A stretch of DNA of 64,000 nucleotides from assembly GCA_963668535.1 (NCBI GenBank), contig OY764867.1, forward strand, positions 186,001 through 250,000. Reading direction: 5' to 3'. The DNA comes from F22 sp963668535 (lineage in GTDB: Bacteria; Bacteroidota; Bacteroidia; Bacteroidales; Bacteroidaceae). Numbering within the stretch: the first letter of the stretch is position 1; each line of letters begins with the position of its first letter. The translations under genes were made by a program, and so were the position numbers. Under the pieces are notes generated by a model that made no database searches, was not told the DNA's origin, and was given only the letters and a program-made list of their open reading frames with translations. Below, piece after piece: positions 45,114 to 55,046 of this stretch.

Positions 45114-46238
45114 TTAAGACTGCTTGTGATAAGTCTGAACAGCAAACAATCCAAAAATCAAAGCAAAGCCTAGTAAAGCCTCACAGACCACTCGTATATC
45201 TATAAGTGTACTGCCTTTTAAAAAGATAGCACGCATTCCATCAACAAAATATTTTGGAGGTATAAAAGCTGCAATCCATTGAGCCCAATCGGGCATAGAT
45301 TCTACGGGCGTAAATAGTCCACTCATCAATATGAAAATCATAAAAAGGAAAAACATCACAAATTGAGCCTGTTGCATAGTAGTCGATATATTAGAAATGA
45401 TAATGCCAATAGCCGACATAGTCATAATAAACAATACAGCTATCGCATACAAAGCCCAATAACTACCAACGGGTGTATAAGAATACACTAGAAAGCACAA
45501 AATAAAACAGATACTTAGAGCTGTCAAGCCAAGCACCCAGTATGGAATTAACTTACTAAGTATAAATTGCCATTTATCAATCGGAGTTACATTAATTTGT
45601 TCAATAGTTCCTATCTCTTTTTCTTGTACAATATTCAGAGCAGGCAACAATCCAGTTAAAATTAAGAGTACAAAGACCATCAATCCAGGGATCATAAAAT
45701 GTTTATAATCCAATGTTTCATTAAACAAATATTGCACAGAAACACGAGGCATCATTTCGGTAGCCTTTTCATTTGATGTGTTTTGTATTCCTGCGTCACT
45801 GATTTCCGTTGCTGCAAAAGCCTGCACAACTTGTTGCAAATATTGAAGGGCTAAATTTCCTGTCATACCATCCACAGCATTGGCAGACAGATATATTTGT
45901 GCCTGCTTAGTCACCCAATCCTTATCAAATGTGCGTGGAATCTCCACTACAACTGTAGCATTTCCTTCCTCAATATCTTTTATTGCTTGGTTATAAGTAG
46001 CATAATGCCCAGTAACATTGAAAAAAGGCAAAGCTTCAATCTGACGTGTCAATCGGGAAGATAATTCAGTCTGACTATGATCCACTATACTAACAGCACA
46101 ATTTGTCAAATCAAGATTAGTCGCAAACGGCATTAGAAACATGACTAAAATAGGATACATTATAGTCATTCTCTTCAAGAAAGGGTGACGCCAGAATTGC
46201 TTAAATTCTTTTCTGAGTAAATATTTCAATCGTGTCAT
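45114..46238 (-). CDS. ABC-2 type permease (YbhR-like)
   Basis: About 374 residues from ATG 46238 (MTRLKYLLRKEFKQFWR). A frame start at 46289 runs back into the upstream gene. One TM helix at the N-terminus, a large extracytoplasmic region about 45-170 (AVSIVDHSQTELSSRL), then five TM helices with LLPALNIVQEKEIGTIEQINVTP near 215-240, typical of the ABC2_membrane_3 family. It is the last gene of the tetR-tolC-hlyD-ATPase-permease-permease operon, overlapping the stop of the other permease slightly. It forms the membrane part of a drug or lipid exporter. Confidence 0.87.
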   Translation of the reverse strand: MTRLKYLLRKEFKQFWRHPFLKRMTIMYPILVMFLMPFATNLDLTNCAVSIVDHSQTELSSRLTRQIEALPFFNVTGHYATYNQAIKDIEEGNATVVVEIPRTFDKDWVTKQAQIYLSANAVDGMTGNLALQYLQQVVQAFAATEISDAGIQNTSNEKATEMMPRVSVQYLFNETLDYKHFMIPGLMVFVLLILTGLLPALNIVQEKEIGTIEQINVTPIDKWQFILSKLIPYWVLGLTALSICFILCFLVYSYTPVGSYWALYAIAVLFIMTMSAIGIIISNISTTMQQAQFVMFFLFMIFILMSGLFTPVESMPDWAQWIAAFIPPKYFVDGMRAIFLKGSTLIDIRVVCEALLGFALIFGLFAVQTYHKQS

Positions 46239-46248
46239 ATCTATACTA

Positions 46249-47337
46249 TTATAATCTAATTTTAAACTTACGTAAAGCCACAGCAACAACCAAAATAGTC
46301 ATCCCTATCAGTACAGAAAATTCAGTACATACTTCCGACACATTCACACCTTGTATCATCAACTTACGTATACCCGATATATACCATCTAGCTGGGATTA
46401 TACAAGATAGTTTTTGAAGTATCCATGGCATATTCTGAATTGGAAAAACCATGCCCGATAAAAGAACAACTGGCAACATCAATCCTAATATAGAAGCAAT
46501 CATGGCTGTAAATTGGCTATCTACAAGTGTTGAAATTAATAATCCAATAAACAAGGACAAAGCTATATATATTAAAGAGAGTACACATATTGCGACCAAG
46601 CTACCAGCAATAGGCACTTTCAATACATAGTAAGAAAGAAATAAGATGCTAGTAAGATTAATACATGCAAGAAGAAAATATGGAATCATCTTGGAAAAGA
46701 TAACGACCAATGGACGTACAGGAGACACCAATAACACCTCCATATTTCCTTGTTCTCTTTCACGCACAATAGACACCGAAGTCATCAAAGCACAAATCAA
46801 TATAAACACTAAGCCCATAACGCCAGGTACAAAATTATAAGCACTCAATAATTGTGGATTGTACAACATGCGCGGAGCAACTTCAATTCTTCCTGTATTA
46901 TCTAGACTGGCTGTACGTATTATCGCTTGCAGATAAAAAGCGATGGTACTAGCCGTACTAGGATTACTTGCATCCGTAATCACACTGATAGCTCCATTAT
47001 GATTAGGAGATTCTATACCTGTTTGACCATACACAATAGCTGCATCAATTTTGCCCTCACGCATTGCTTGTTTCGCCTCCGCAATGCGCGAATACCATTG
47101 AGTTACATCAAAAGTATCCGAAGTATCAATCACTTGCGATAAACGCGCCGCCATTTGAGGGTCTTGAGCGTATTGCTGCCCCACAATAGCGACTCGTACG
47201 TTTTGTACTTCTACTGAGATAGCAAACCCAAACAACAATACTTGTATTACAGGCATGATTAGCAAAATAAGCATGGTCCGCCTGTCACGTATAATATGAT
47301 AAAATTCTTTTTGAATAAAAGCAAATACTCTGTTCAT
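46249..47337 (-). CDS. ABC-2 type permease (YbhS-like)
   Basis: 362 residues with the same layout as its neighbour: N-terminal KEFYHIIRDRRTMLILLIMPVIQVLLFGFAIS, an extracytoplasmic domain about 50-170, five TM helices, and the family segment TSVSIVREREQGNMEVLLVSPVRP near 187-210. It follows the dual ATPase gene by 16 bases. It probably pairs with the downstream permease as a heterodimer, as in the YbhFSR exporter. Confidence 0.87.
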   Translation of the reverse strand: MNRVFAFIQKEFYHIIRDRRTMLILLIMPVIQVLLFGFAISVEVQNVRVAIVGQQYAQDPQMAARLSQVIDTSDTFDVTQWYSRIAEAKQAMREGKIDAAIVYGQTGIESPNHNGAISVITDASNPSTASTIAFYLQAIIRTASLDNTGRIEVAPRMLYNPQLLSAYNFVPGVMGLVFILICALMTSVSIVREREQGNMEVLLVSPVRPLVVIFSKMIPYFLLACINLTSILFLSYYVLKVPIAGSLVAICVLSLIYIALSLFIGLLISTLVDSQFTAMIASILGLMLPVVLLSGMVFPIQNMPWILQKLSCIIPARWYISGIRKLMIQGVNVSEVCTEFSVLIGMTILVVAVALRKFKIRL

Positions 47338-47353
47338 TTCTTTACATTTCTAA

Positions 47354-48811
47354 TCATTCACCTCTAGTTGCTCCTCGTGCTAAAGCTCGAAACACTTCAT
47401 CCATAGAACTAGCCCCCATACTCTCCATTAAAGCTTGAGGGGTGTCTAATGCCTTAATTTGACCATCAACCATCATTGATAAGCGATTGCAGTATGCTGC
47501 TTCATCCATATAATGCGTAGTCACAAATATAGTGACTCCCTGCGCAGCTGCTTCATAAATCAAATCCCAAAACTGTCTTCTAGTTTTCGGATCTACCCCC
47601 CCTGTGGGTTCATCTAAAAAGACCACCTCTGGGTGATGCAACATAGACACTGCAAAAGCTAGTTTCTGCTTCCATCCTAAAGGGATATCACGCACTAAAG
47701 TGTCTCTTTGATCTGTAAACTGTAAACGATTCAATACGGTCTCTGTTTCCTTCTTGATCTCATTATCACTAAGTCCATATATCCCGCCAAAGAGTTCTAT
47801 ATTTTCCCAGACTTTTAAATCTTCATATAAGGAAAATCGTTGACTCATATAACCAATGTGTCGTTTGACTTGCTCGGCTTGATGAGATATATCATATCCT
47901 GCAAGCGTTGCCGATCCAGAAGTCGGTACACTCAATCCAGAGAGCATACGCATGGCTGTCGTTTTCCCTGCCCCATTTGCACCTAAGAATCCGAAAATCT
48001 CCCCTTTATATACTTCAAAATTCAAATGGTCAACCGCTGTAAAACGACCAAATTTCTTAGTCAAATCATGCACCTTAATAACAGGTTCATCCGATGTTAC
48101 GGTAGATTTTATTTGCACCTTTCCAGTAGCCTGAAGATAATGAGCTAACACCTCATCAGGTTCCCCAAGTTGCACGACACATCCTTCGCGCATTAAAGCT
48201 AAACGACTACACTGACGAGCCTCATCTGTATAGGGTGTCGACACAACAATCGTAATTCCCTGCTCTTTTAAATGCTGTAGTGTTTCCCATAATTCTTGGC
48301 GCGACGTAGGGTCAACCCCTGTAGTTGGTTCATCCAAGAACAACACTTTTGGCGCATGAATCAGCGCACAACACAAAGCCAATTTCTGCTTCATACCACC
48401 AGATAACCGTCCAGCTCTCCGCTTGCCAAATGGACGTAGCATTTTATAGATATCCTCAATTAAATATTGATTTTCTTCTACAGTAGTGCCAAAAACAGAA
48501 GCAAAAAAAGATATATTTTTATCCACAGTCAAATCTTGATATAAAGAGAACTTACCTGGCATATAGCCCACTTTATGTCTAAGTGCTTTCATATCTTTTA
48601 CGACGTCTAAACCGTCAATAGACACACATCCTGAATCAGGCACCAGCAATGTCGTTAGGATATGAAAGAGAGTTGTTTTACCCGAACCATCTGGGCCAAT
48701 CAAACCTAAGATTTCACCTCTACGTACATCTAAATCGACTTTTTCAAGTGCCTGTACATCAGCATATGCATGAGATATATCTCGAATATAAATAATAGAA
48801 TCTGTATTCAT
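47354..48811 (-). CDS. ABC transporter ATPase with two nucleotide-binding domains (YbhF-like)
   Basis: 485 residues, a tandem fusion. NBD1: Walker A GPDGSGKTTLF near 39, signature LSGGMKQKLALC near 137, Walker B VLFLDEPTTGVDP. NBD2: Walker A GANGAGKTTAM near 278, a divergent signature IPLGWKQKLAFA (a form also seen in YbhF proteins), Walker B VVFLDEPTGGVDP and the switch histidine in FVTTHYMDEA. It powers the two permeases downstream, and substrate would leave through the HlyD/TolC partners encoded upstream. Confidence 0.92.
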   Translation of the reverse strand: MNTDSIIYIRDISHAYADVQALEKVDLDVRRGEILGLIGPDGSGKTTLFHILTTLLVPDSGCVSIDGLDVVKDMKALRHKVGYMPGKFSLYQDLTVDKNISFFASVFGTTVEENQYLIEDIYKMLRPFGKRRAGRLSGGMKQKLALCCALIHAPKVLFLDEPTTGVDPTSRQELWETLQHLKEQGITIVVSTPYTDEARQCSRLALMREGCVVQLGEPDEVLAHYLQATGKVQIKSTVTSDEPVIKVHDLTKKFGRFTAVDHLNFEVYKGEIFGFLGANGAGKTTAMRMLSGLSVPTSGSATLAGYDISHQAEQVKRHIGYMSQRFSLYEDLKVWENIELFGGIYGLSDNEIKKETETVLNRLQFTDQRDTLVRDIPLGWKQKLAFAVSMLHHPEVVFLDEPTGGVDPKTRRQFWDLIYEAAAQGVTIFVTTHYMDEAAYCNRLSMMVDGQIKALDTPQALMESMGASSMDEVFRALARGATRGE

Positions 48812-48816
48812 GTTCT

Positions 48817-49725
48817 TTAGATATGTATCTGACCAGACATGCCAATCTTGACACTACCATCATTTTTTATACGCACTTTTATAGCATACACCATTGACGC
48901 ACGACTATCGGCTGTTTGTATCGTTTTGGGAGTAAACCCATTTTTATCAGAAATCCAATAAATTTCACCATCATATGTTTTAAACACATTCTGTCCATAA
49001 TCTACGTCAACTTTCACATGCTGTCCTATTTGAATTTTCTCTAGCTGTAACGAAGTGACATAAGCACGAAGATACATGGCCTCCAAATTGGCAACTTTAA
49101 AAACTGGTTTACCTGGTGCAGCCCATTCTCCTGCCTCAAGATACTTTGCTAAGACTGTTCCATAAATAGGAGAAGCTATTTGAGACTTCTCTATTTGATC
49201 TTGCACCTGAGCCACTTGAATGTCCACCACGGAACTTTGCGCATCTATATGTTGATTTGTGGTAGCCAATGTGCTGCGAAGTGCTACCAGTTGGTCGATT
49301 AAAACCTGCAAATGAGTTGTCGCATCATCTACCTGCTTCTCTGTAGCTGCATCGGCTAGTTCCAAGTTTTTTAGTCGCACTAGATCTTTCTTGGCATATG
49401 CTATCTGAGTTTTCAATGAGGCTATTTGTTTATACACTTCAGGGCGCGTACTGAGCACAGATGCACCTTGCTTAATAAGCATAAGCTTTTGGAGGAACAA
49501 CTGGGTCGTATCAATCAAACCCACTTCTTCTTGTGCTTGCAACACCTGACCTTCATCCACATTCAGATGCACGACTTGCCCACTTGTTTGCGCAGAGACA
49601 ATTACTTCAGTAGCTTCAAATTCACCATACGCAATATTCAATTCATCTGTCGAATGACACGATGATAATAGTAAAACGGTAAGCATACTACTCCCTATCG
49701 AATAAATTATTTTTTTAGTACGCAT
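48817..49725 (-). CDS. HlyD-family periplasmic adaptor lipoprotein (YbhG-like)
   Basis: 302 residues. Lipoprotein signal MRTKKIIYSIGSSMLTVLLL with the lipidated cysteine in LSSC near 23. A biotinyl-lipoyl half motif (VSAQTSGQVVHLNVDEGQVLQAQ near 43-65), a long coiled-coil hairpin about 75-175, then the second lipoyl half (ASPIYGTVLAKYLEAGEWAAPGKPVF) and a beta-barrel domain. It bridges the inner-membrane ABC exporter and the TolC-like channel. It overlaps the tolC-like gene by 11 bases. Confidence 0.9.
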   Translation of the reverse strand: MRTKKIIYSIGSSMLTVLLLSSCHSTDELNIAYGEFEATEVIVSAQTSGQVVHLNVDEGQVLQAQEEVGLIDTTQLFLQKLMLIKQGASVLSTRPEVYKQIASLKTQIAYAKKDLVRLKNLELADAATEKQVDDATTHLQVLIDQLVALRSTLATTNQHIDAQSSVVDIQVAQVQDQIEKSQIASPIYGTVLAKYLEAGEWAAPGKPVFKVANLEAMYLRAYVTSLQLEKIQIGQHVKVDVDYGQNVFKTYDGEIYWISDKNGFTPKTIQTADSRASMVYAIKVRIKNDGSVKIGMSGQIHI

Positions 49726-51010
49726 TGTCTGTATATTTTAGTTTATAAATTGATGATAATAATCCAACGTGGTGTTCTATTTGTTGTCGTTGTGCATTAC
49801 TTTCTGCTGTAATTTCTCGTAACAAATCACTTGCGACTATAACACCAAGCTTAAATTGTTTTTCAGCTGTTTCACGAATACGACGACGCAATTGAATCAA
49901 CTCATCGTCTTTGGCTAAAATTTGACGCATTTTTTCCACTTCCTGCATATCTTGAGTTTCTTGAAGACGGGTATTAAATCTAAACACATCCTCTTGCACT
50001 GTAACTTGTTTTTGTTTCCGATCCAAAATCCTCAATCTGTCCTTATGTGTATATAAAGCAGAAAGATTCCATTTTATTGAAACACCAACACGATAATTGC
50101 ACGTCCAATCAGCATCCAACATACTCTCAAACATATCCAGACCAGGATTACCATAATATCCATTACCAAAAATCGACAACTTAGGTTTAAGATCGGCAAA
50201 CACTTGTTTGCGTTGATTAGTATATAACGTTTGCAGAGCTTGAAAGGTATGCAATTCTGGACGGTTGTTCTGCAGCCCTACAACATCCGTAAGCTTAGGC
50301 AAAGAAAGTTCTGCAATACCAATCGTCTTACCAATAAACACCCCAAGCATATGCAAATAAGCACGTAATGACGTATCTATTTCTGCTTGTTGCTGTTCAT
50401 TAGCCACACGATCAGCTAACAATTGATCTAGCTGCGTACGTGTAGCTGTACCATTTTTTAATGCCGCTTCCATACGCTTCACATGCTTACTCAGCAATTG
50501 ATACACTTGAACATTCTGATCACTACGCTGTTTCAGCATACATGCACCAAAATACAAAGCATTGATTCGATCTCTTAAAGCATACATTTTTTCGTCAATT
50601 TCTCGAATACTCACTTCTTTTTGAGCACGAATCACCTTTCTTTTGGCCGCGATTTTACCACCATCCCAGATAGATTGTCGCAAATTCAAACCAATCTGAT
50701 ATTGGTCTTTATTCAATCCATCAACAGACAGTCCTGCTTGCTCATAGCTCTGTTTCATCGGGGCAGGCAAAGTATTCACATCGGATTGATAGGTACCTTG
50801 TGCATAGACGTCTACTTGAGGTAGATACATTCGCCGTGCATTGGCCAAATTAAATGCTGCCGTCTCTTCAATCAATTTATATTGATGAATAGCAGGGTAA
50901 TTGTTCTTAGCCAGCTCATAACATTGCTCAATAGTCACCTCACGTTTTTGTGCAGCCAATGGGATCGTAAAGAGCATACTCCATAATAGTATATATATAA
51001 CTTTATTCAT
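49715..51010 (-). CDS. TolC-like outer-membrane efflux protein
   Basis: 431 residues with a signal peptide (MNKVIYILLWSMLFTIPLAAQ). Two outer-membrane-efflux-protein repeats of long alpha-helical sequence: EQCYELAKNNYPAIHQYKLIEE near 25 and the second half near 230-420, with QLGLNLRQSIWDGG-type and KLGVIVASDLL turns at the helix-barrel junctions. It provides the outer-membrane exit for the exporter encoded downstream. It overlaps the tetR stop by 8 bases, so it is translationally coupled. Confidence 0.9.
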   Translation of the reverse strand: MNKVIYILLWSMLFTIPLAAQKREVTIEQCYELAKNNYPAIHQYKLIEETAAFNLANARRMYLPQVDVYAQGTYQSDVNTLPAPMKQSYEQAGLSVDGLNKDQYQIGLNLRQSIWDGGKIAAKRKVIRAQKEVSIREIDEKMYALRDRINALYFGACMLKQRSDQNVQVYQLLSKHVKRMEAALKNGTATRTQLDQLLADRVANEQQQAEIDTSLRAYLHMLGVFIGKTIGIAELSLPKLTDVVGLQNNRPELHTFQALQTLYTNQRKQVFADLKPKLSIFGNGYYGNPGLDMFESMLDADWTCNYRVGVSIKWNLSALYTHKDRLRILDRKQKQVTVQEDVFRFNTRLQETQDMQEVEKMRQILAKDDELIQLRRRIRETAEKQFKLGVIVASDLLREITAESNAQRQQIEHHVGLLSSIYKLKYTDNAY

Positions 51011-51626
51011 AATTCAAACGGTTCATAATCATTCTAACATTTTCATGACGACGCATAATTAAAAAAGTAAAAAAATCAACACCTGTATCAGATAACATTT
51101 CTGTTAACACAGGCTTTGCCATAAACAAGGTTGCATTCAAAGAAAAAACAGTGAGTAAGAGTTGCTCAGGCATTATGGGTTGAATTTCCTTCCTAGCAAT
51201 AGCCTCTTGCAGATCAACAAGAAAAGTATCCTTCAGAGCATCTATCATTTCTCGATAGCATTTCATGAACACAGGAAGCGCATCAGGATTATTAAACACC
51301 TCGTTGACCACAAAACGTGGCTGATCGGGCGATTTAGCGATCAAATCAAAGTGCCTTTCCACTCCTAATGCAATGCGTTCTTTTATTGGTAAATCACTAT
51401 TAGAAAAGGAAGTTATCAACTCATTCATCATTTGGTGCACCTTGGTCACAAGCACATGTTCAAACAACTGCTTTTTTGTTTTAAAATAATAATGAAGCAT
51501 CGCATGCGTCACACCTGCTTCGGCTGCAACTGCCATTGTTTTGGTCCCAGCAAAACCACGTGTCATAAATAATTTTTCTGCTGCTTCTAAAATGGCTTCT
51601 TTTTTATTGGTACTTTTATTGTCCAT
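51003..51626 (-). CDS. TetR-family transcriptional regulator of the efflux operon
   Basis: 207 residues. The N-terminal TetR HTH is clear: ILEAAEKLFMTRGFAGTKTMAVAAEAGVTH near 14-43, followed by AMLHYYFKTKKQLFEHV. The C-terminal part is the ligand-binding helical domain with dimerisation helices. It is the first gene of the efflux operon, as CecR/YbiH is for ybhGFSR. A 14-base dyad at the predicted transcription start suggests that it represses its own operon and is released by an exported compound. The ligand is unknown. Confidence 0.9.
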   Translation of the reverse strand: MDNKSTNKKEAILEAAEKLFMTRGFAGTKTMAVAAEAGVTHAMLHYYFKTKKQLFEHVLVTKVHQMMNELITSFSNSDLPIKERIALGVERHFDLIAKSPDQPRFVVNEVFNNPDALPVFMKCYREMIDALKDTFLVDLQEAIARKEIQPIMPEQLLLTVFSLNATLFMAKPVLTEMLSDTGVDFFTFLIMRRHENVRMIMNRLNYE

Positions 51627-51670
51627 ATTGCATATGATTTTTTTTGGGTTTTACTTCTTCATTTTTCTAT

Positions 51671-51684
51671 TAACAATCTTGTTA
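51671..51684. promoter_or_regulatory. Candidate TetR operator
   Basis: TAACAA-TC-TTGTTA is a perfect 6+2+6 dyad. It begins 4 bases downstream of the -7 element of the tetR promoter, covering the likely transcription start. A repressor bound here would block the efflux operon. Confidence 0.5.
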
Positions 51685-51687
51685 GCG

Positions 51688-51719
51688 CAAAACTATTACA
51701 TAAAATGCATTTGACAAAA
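51688..51719 (-). promoter_or_regulatory. Promoter of the tetR-efflux operon
   Basis: On the minus strand TTTTG (51719-51715) and TAGTTTTG (51695-51688) with a 19-base spacer, 62 bases before the tetR start. Confidence 0.65.
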
Positions 51720-51853
51720 TATTAACTCTATTTTATTTATACATTTTACATTATTTACCATTTTAACACAACGAAGCACTTTTACTTTATGTACGGCATG
51801 TGCACCATCACACTCAAAAAAACAGCTTATCTCACAGAATTAACATCCACGCC

Positions 51854-51885
51854 TTGCCCATATTCAACTATATTAGCTATATTTG
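51854..51885 (+). promoter_or_regulatory. Promoter of the M43 protease / Big_2 lipoprotein genes
   Basis: TTG at 51854-51856 and TATATTTG at 51878-51885 with a 21-base spacer, 77 bases before the protease start. The 51720-51853 stretch between the two divergent promoters is AT-rich and I see no gene in it. Confidence 0.6.
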
Positions 51886-51961
51886 TTGAGTCCTTTAAAA
51901 AAGAGTTGTTTTCATTAAAACAATAGTATGATATAATTTAGTTTTAACCAATAGACAAAAG

Positions 51962-54900
51962 ATGATTAACAAAAGGTGTATTTATTTCATAGTTTTATCA
52001 GCACTGGGGCTGATTGCAATAACTAATATCTTGTCAAGTTGTACTGATGACGATGTAATTACTCAAAAATCAGATCATTCACTCATTACTATACAAGCCT
52101 CACTAGCAACAACTAGAATGGCTTATGAAGGTGAAAACAGTAAAGAGTTGACATGGAGCGATGGGGATGCATTCCGATTTTTCAACGACGAATCGGCTGG
52201 TACCACTTTTACATTAACAAGTGGTGCTGGTTCATCCAATGCGACCTTTACAGGGACGTCGACAACTGGCATGAATAGAGCCTTTTATCCAGCATCCAAT
52301 ACCAATATCGGTTACGCTATTGGATATGCCAATCTGATCCTACCATTTTATGGACAAAAACAAAATGGGAATGCTCAGACAAACAATTTGACTCAATACA
52401 CCTATATGATGGCAGAGACAACATCTAGTACGCCATCTCATCTTACATTTGCGCATCTAGCTGCACAAATAAAATTTGAACTTACACTCCCTCAAGGATA
52501 CCAAGGTAATATAGAAAAGCTAGAGCTTCTTCTACCTCCTGGTGAAAACCACTTTATAGCTGATTTATGTCCTAACGATCAAACAAAAAATGTGATGACC
52601 CACCGTCAATCTCTAGCATTGTCTAATGTAACAATAGGCAGTGACCGAGTTTTGCGAGCATACATGATGATGGCTCCAACCACTCTAACCAGCCAAAATT
52701 TGACCATTGCCGTAACAACAAGCGGTGATGAGATTGACTATTATTATGCGGAAGCCAATAATATCAGTTTACAGATAGAAGCTGGGCACCAATACCTTGT
52801 AAAATACGCCCTACAAGCTGTCGGTGAGAAATATGCAGCATCCAATTATCAACTATCATCCAATGGTGATACCTTAACCCATTGGAACACATATACTTCG
52901 ACTGCACAAGCGATTGATATGACCAAAGATATTCACTTAAGAAAAGTAGTTTCTCTTAGTGAAGACGCTTTTGCCAACCGTGTTGGAGACGATAATTACA
53001 ACCGAGGATACTTTAGTTGGATTCAATTGCCCGACCATCTTCGTGACATAAACTTTGATGGCTTTGTATATATAAAAGACACTACAGGCAAAACACAAAT
53101 TGGTGTTGGTCCAGAGGCCGATGATATATCTGGATATAGCTCACAACTATGTCATTTATCATGGAATGTTAGCAAAGACAACAACTACTACACAGATAAA
53201 GAGTCACACCTTTTGAGTAAAAATGGCGATCTACTAGTCAACCTTAGTTTACCAACAACAAACAATAGTACAGTAGAAATTCCTGAGGGCGTTATTTCTC
53301 TAGATCGATACAGTATCAATACAGCAACGAATATTTCTCGTTTGGTTCTTCCTAGTACGATTAGTAATATTGATTCATATGCTTTCGGGTGGACTAAAAC
53401 GCTCAGCGAACTTGTCGTTCCTCAAACCAATCCAAATGCAATTGAGGTTACCTCAGATAGCTTTTATTCTACTATGTACAGCAGCACCAAACTAGTCGTA
53501 CCAACGGGTAGCTCAAGTGCTTATGCGGCTCATTCTGTATGGAAACTCTTTTCAAGCGTTTCAGAAGATGACATTGCTAGCGATTTCACCATTGACATAC
53601 CAAGTGCGAGTCGTTCTCCATATCTTATTACCAAACAGTTGGGCTATCTATATACAGTAGATAAAGACAGTTATACCTTACCTTTAGAATTGAGTAAGAA
53701 CATACAATGGACTGCAAAATCTAATGCCGATTGGGTAAGTCTTTCCGCAAGTACCGGAAGCTCTAAAACTGGGACGACACTACAAATTGCTGCCAACACA
53801 TCCGACAGCTGGCGTTATGCAACTGTTACAGTGACAGCTGGTGGTTCTACACAAATGATTCGTATCCAACAACAGCCAATCAATCACATCCTGCCTGTTG
53901 TTCTACACATCTTAAAAGATGGTTCAACAAACACAGAAGGCTTTACCACAGCAATGGGACAAGCTTTCATAGACAGTTTGAACAACCGATATGAACACAC
54001 GAAGAACTACAATAGTCAGGGAGTGGTTATCAATACTTTTGACACTCATATACGATTACAATTGGCAACCAATGATCCTGATGGCAATCCAACATCAGGG
54101 GTCATCATGGAACAGGTAGATAACGCCAATGTTGATCCACATGACTTCTTGAACTTTGATTACCCTAATTCAGAACAAGATAAGAAAGATCACAGTCTTC
54201 TGTGGCCACAAAACAAATATATCAACATTTTCCTTTTTGAATTTGTCGATAATGATGGAGATGAAAATACTTATATCGCTGGTGTATCTAACTTAGCTTA
54301 TATGCGTCCAGATGTTGATAGAGAATATCTTGGCAATTTCTACACATTAGATTATGGTTATGACTTTAATAACCTAAACTCGATGCAATCTGTCACTCTC
54401 AACTCTGTATTGATGTATGATGCAGATGGCAATGGACCTACTGTCAATACAGACCTCGTCAACACAGCCATTCACGAAATTGGTCACTACCTAAGTTTAC
54501 ATCACACTTTTGATGATGGACCTGGAACAAATGGGGATGATGGTGTGAGCGATACGCCCAACTATGACAGAGATACTTATGTCACTTTTGCGAATAAATT
54601 CTGGGATTATTACGACGAATACACAGCTCTACAAGGTACTGGAAGTACAGCTTCTGCTTTCTTCCCTAATAGAGATGCGCTCGTAACAGGCTATTACCAA
54701 ATATTCTGGCGATTACCTAAAAACAGTGCTTCTGAATATGCATATGACGGTCATGCTAGTGACGCATTTAAGGGCTCTAATATCATGGACTACTATTATT
54801 TCTGGGATGATATCCAAGGATTTACTGCTGGTCAAGTAGAGCGTATGCGCTATGCAATAGCCCATTCACCAACCATTCCACACGAAGGGTACAGCACACG

Positions 54901-55012
54901 CAGTGTTGAGAGAGTGAAGTTTGAGCCCAATCCAGATATTGAGATTCATACTTCAGTGTGTCCTCCACTATGTACACAACACAATCACCACCATACAACT
55001 TTGAGACAATAA
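51962..55012 (+). CDS. M43-type zinc metalloprotease lipoprotein with fimbrillin-like, BspA-like and BACON domains
   Basis: 1016 residues. Lipoprotein signal ending ILSSC near residue 27. A fimbrillin-like domain spans about 45-290 (TTRMAYEGE, LTWSDGDAFRFF). A BspA-type leucine-rich segment lies near 435-540 (ISLDRYSINTATNISRLVLPSTI, SELVVPQTNP), and a BACON-like domain near 560-640 (NIQWTAKSNADWVSLSAS ... MIRIQQQP). The protease domain follows: zinc motif HEIGHYLSLHH near 838-848 with the family tail DGVSDTPNYD, and a Met-turn candidate SNIMDYY near 940. This matches M43/cytophagalysin-like enzymes. It is probably a surface protease that binds and cuts host or dietary proteins. A Big_2 lipoprotein follows. 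Confidence 0.85.
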   Translation: MINKRCIYFIVLSALGLIAITNILSSCTDDDVITQKSDHSLITIQASLATTRMAYEGENSKELTWSDGDAFRFFNDESAGTTFTLTSGAGSSNATFTGTSTTGMNRAFYPASNTNIGYAIGYANLILPFYGQKQNGNAQTNNLTQYTYMMAETTSSTPSHLTFAHLAAQIKFELTLPQGYQGNIEKLELLLPPGENHFIADLCPNDQTKNVMTHRQSLALSNVTIGSDRVLRAYMMMAPTTLTSQNLTIAVTTSGDEIDYYYAEANNISLQIEAGHQYLVKYALQAVGEKYAASNYQLSSNGDTLTHWNTYTSTAQAIDMTKDIHLRKVVSLSEDAFANRVGDDNYNRGYFSWIQLPDHLRDINFDGFVYIKDTTGKTQIGVGPEADDISGYSSQLCHLSWNVSKDNNYYTDKESHLLSKNGDLLVNLSLPTTNNSTVEIPEGVISLDRYSINTATNISRLVLPSTISNIDSYAFGWTKTLSELVVPQTNPNAIEVTSDSFYSTMYSSTKLVVPTGSSSAYAAHSVWKLFSSVSEDDIASDFTIDIPSASRSPYLITKQLGYLYTVDKDSYTLPLELSKNIQWTAKSNADWVSLSASTGSSKTGTTLQIAANTSDSWRYATVTVTAGGSTQMIRIQQQPINHILPVVLHILKDGSTNTEGFTTAMGQAFIDSLNNRYEHTKNYNSQGVVINTFDTHIRLQLATNDPDGNPTSGVIMEQVDNANVDPHDFLNFDYPNSEQDKKDHSLLWPQNKYINIFLFEFVDNDGDENTYIAGVSNLAYMRPDVDREYLGNFYTLDYGYDFNNLNSMQSVTLNSVLMYDADGNGPTVNTDLVNTAIHEIGHYLSLHHTFDDGPGTNGDDGVSDTPNYDRDTYVTFANKFWDYYDEYTALQGTGSTASAFFPNRDALVTGYYQIFWRLPKNSASEYAYDGHASDAFKGSNIMDYYYFWDDIQGFTAGQVERMRYAIAHSPTIPHEGYSTRSVERVKFEPNPDIEIHTSVCPPLCTQHNHHHTTLRQ

Positions 55013-55046
55013 CCATATGATTTATATAACAGAAGAAACAAGTATA

